Positions 63,589 through 64,000 of a DNA stretch of 64,000 bases are shown here, in pieces. The first letter of the stretch is position 1; each line of letters opens with the position of its first letter. The notes beneath the pieces are model-generated. The model was given only the letters and a program-made list of their open reading frames with translations, did not search any database and was not told where the DNA came from. Position numbers and translations under genes: made by a program. The stretch is from Erythrobacter sp. (GTDB lineage Bacteria; Pseudomonadota; Alphaproteobacteria; Sphingomonadales; Sphingomonadaceae), in NCBI RefSeq assembly GCF_030066995.1, contig NZ_JASJAP010000001.1, forward strand, positions 975,230 to 1,039,229, given 5' to 3'.

Positions 63589-64000
63589 AGGCAGACGGCT
63601 ACAGCGTCGCTGACGCGCGCGGCCAGATCATCAGCGGTAAAGGCAGGACCGCAAAGCCGCGCGGCCTTGGCGTGGAGCCAAAGAGCCTCATACGCGGCCT
63701 TGTAAGGCGCAGAACCGGTTGCGAGGCGGCTGACAAGAATGCCAGCGAGCACATCGCCGCTGCCAGCGACCGACAGCCAGCTTGTCGCAGCCGGGCCAAT
63801 CGCCAGCGCGCCGTCGGGCAACGCAACGAAGCTGTCGGGCCCCTTCGCCAGCACGATCATGCCGCTCGCCGCCGCCAGCGCTTTGGCCTTCGCCATGCGT
63901 CCTTGCGCGATAACGGAAAACCGACGGCACAGCGCGTCGAGTTCTCCATCGTGCGGCGTCCCGATGATCAATCGGTCCTCTCGCATGTCTCCAGGCTCGA
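63585..64000 (-). CDS. NAD(P)H-hydrate dehydratase, C-terminal part (cut by window end)
   Basis: Repairs damaged NAD(P)HX to NAD(P)H using ADP or ATP. The visible 138 residues include TPHDGELDAL, the KGPDSFVA strand and the ribokinase-like ATP motif SVAGSGDVLAGIL with its catalytic Asp. The open frame continues unbroken past base 64000 (EPGD precedes Met), so the start and probably a YjeF_N epimerase domain lie outside. Often fused as Nnr in proteobacteria. Confidence 0.9.
   Translation of the reverse strand, partial: EPGDMREDRLIIGTPHDGELDALCRRFSVIAQGRMAKAKALAAASGMIVLAKGPDSFVALPDGALAIGPAATSWLSVAGSGDVLAGILVSRLATGSAPYKAAYEALWLHAKAARLCGPAFTADDLAARVSDAVAVCL

Overview
The window reads as an ordinary, gene-dense chromosomal segment of an alphaproteobacterium. 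The best fit is Sphingomonadales, close to Erythrobacter/Erythrobacteraceae. The reasons are the GC-rich sequence, a 14-gene nuo operon continuing into birA-coaX-rnj, a fabA-fabB-fabI operon, an alphaproteobacterial RNase E with a huge acidic/basic insertion, and a complete exosortase A (XrtA) exopolysaccharide locus of the sphingomonad type. I see no rRNA, tRNA, CRISPR array, phage or classical insertion sequence.

Layout. (1) 1-18.8 kb, minus strand: nuoA-B-C-D-[orf62-orf171]-E-[orf68]-F-G-H-I-J-K-L-M-N, then birA, coaX and rnj (cut by the window start). The operon is interrupted by five different paired-hairpin repeats and carries the scar of a small duplication between nuoD and nuoE. (2) 18.9-33.5 kb: housekeeping genes, comprising an aldehyde dehydrogenase and a thiolase (divergent), two small envelope proteins, a D-2-hydroxyacid dehydrogenase, an alpha/beta hydrolase, fabA-fabB-fabI, an exported methyltransferase-like lipoprotein, prfB without the programmed frameshift, an exported peroxiredoxin, PBP1A and an amidase. 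(3) 34-36.8 kb: rne behind a leader of over 400 bases. (4) 36.9-40.2 kb: an unassigned set of a SAM methyltransferase and a PLP enzyme, divergent from an ATP-grasp ligase. (5) 40.3-40.7 kb: a GIY-YIG nuclease gene bracketed by two inverted hairpins of the same design as the repeats in the nuo operon. (6) 40.7-44.2 kb: an SDR, sdhB without its partner genes, a thioesterase and zapE. (7) 44.2-62.4 kb: the XrtA locus. Minus-strand genes make, export and modify the polysaccharide and include the exosortase. A divergent acyl-CoA ligase/PLP-decarboxylase pair and a GNAT-ACP-hydrolase2-hydrolase1 set form an uncharacterised activation/carrier cassette. (8) 62.4-64 kb: an RNA (uracil-5) methyltransferase and the 3' part of an NAD(P)HX dehydratase gene.

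The most interesting signals are the GIY-YIG gene with its matching terminal hairpins and apparently gene-less relatives in the nuo operon (a possible REP/BIME-like element family with its own nuclease), the nuoD/nuoE duplication scar, the PLP/methyltransferase/ATP-grasp set, and the XrtA carrier-protein cassette whose two hydrolases lack a normal serine nucleophile. All functions come from reading the sequence against known families; no search was run.
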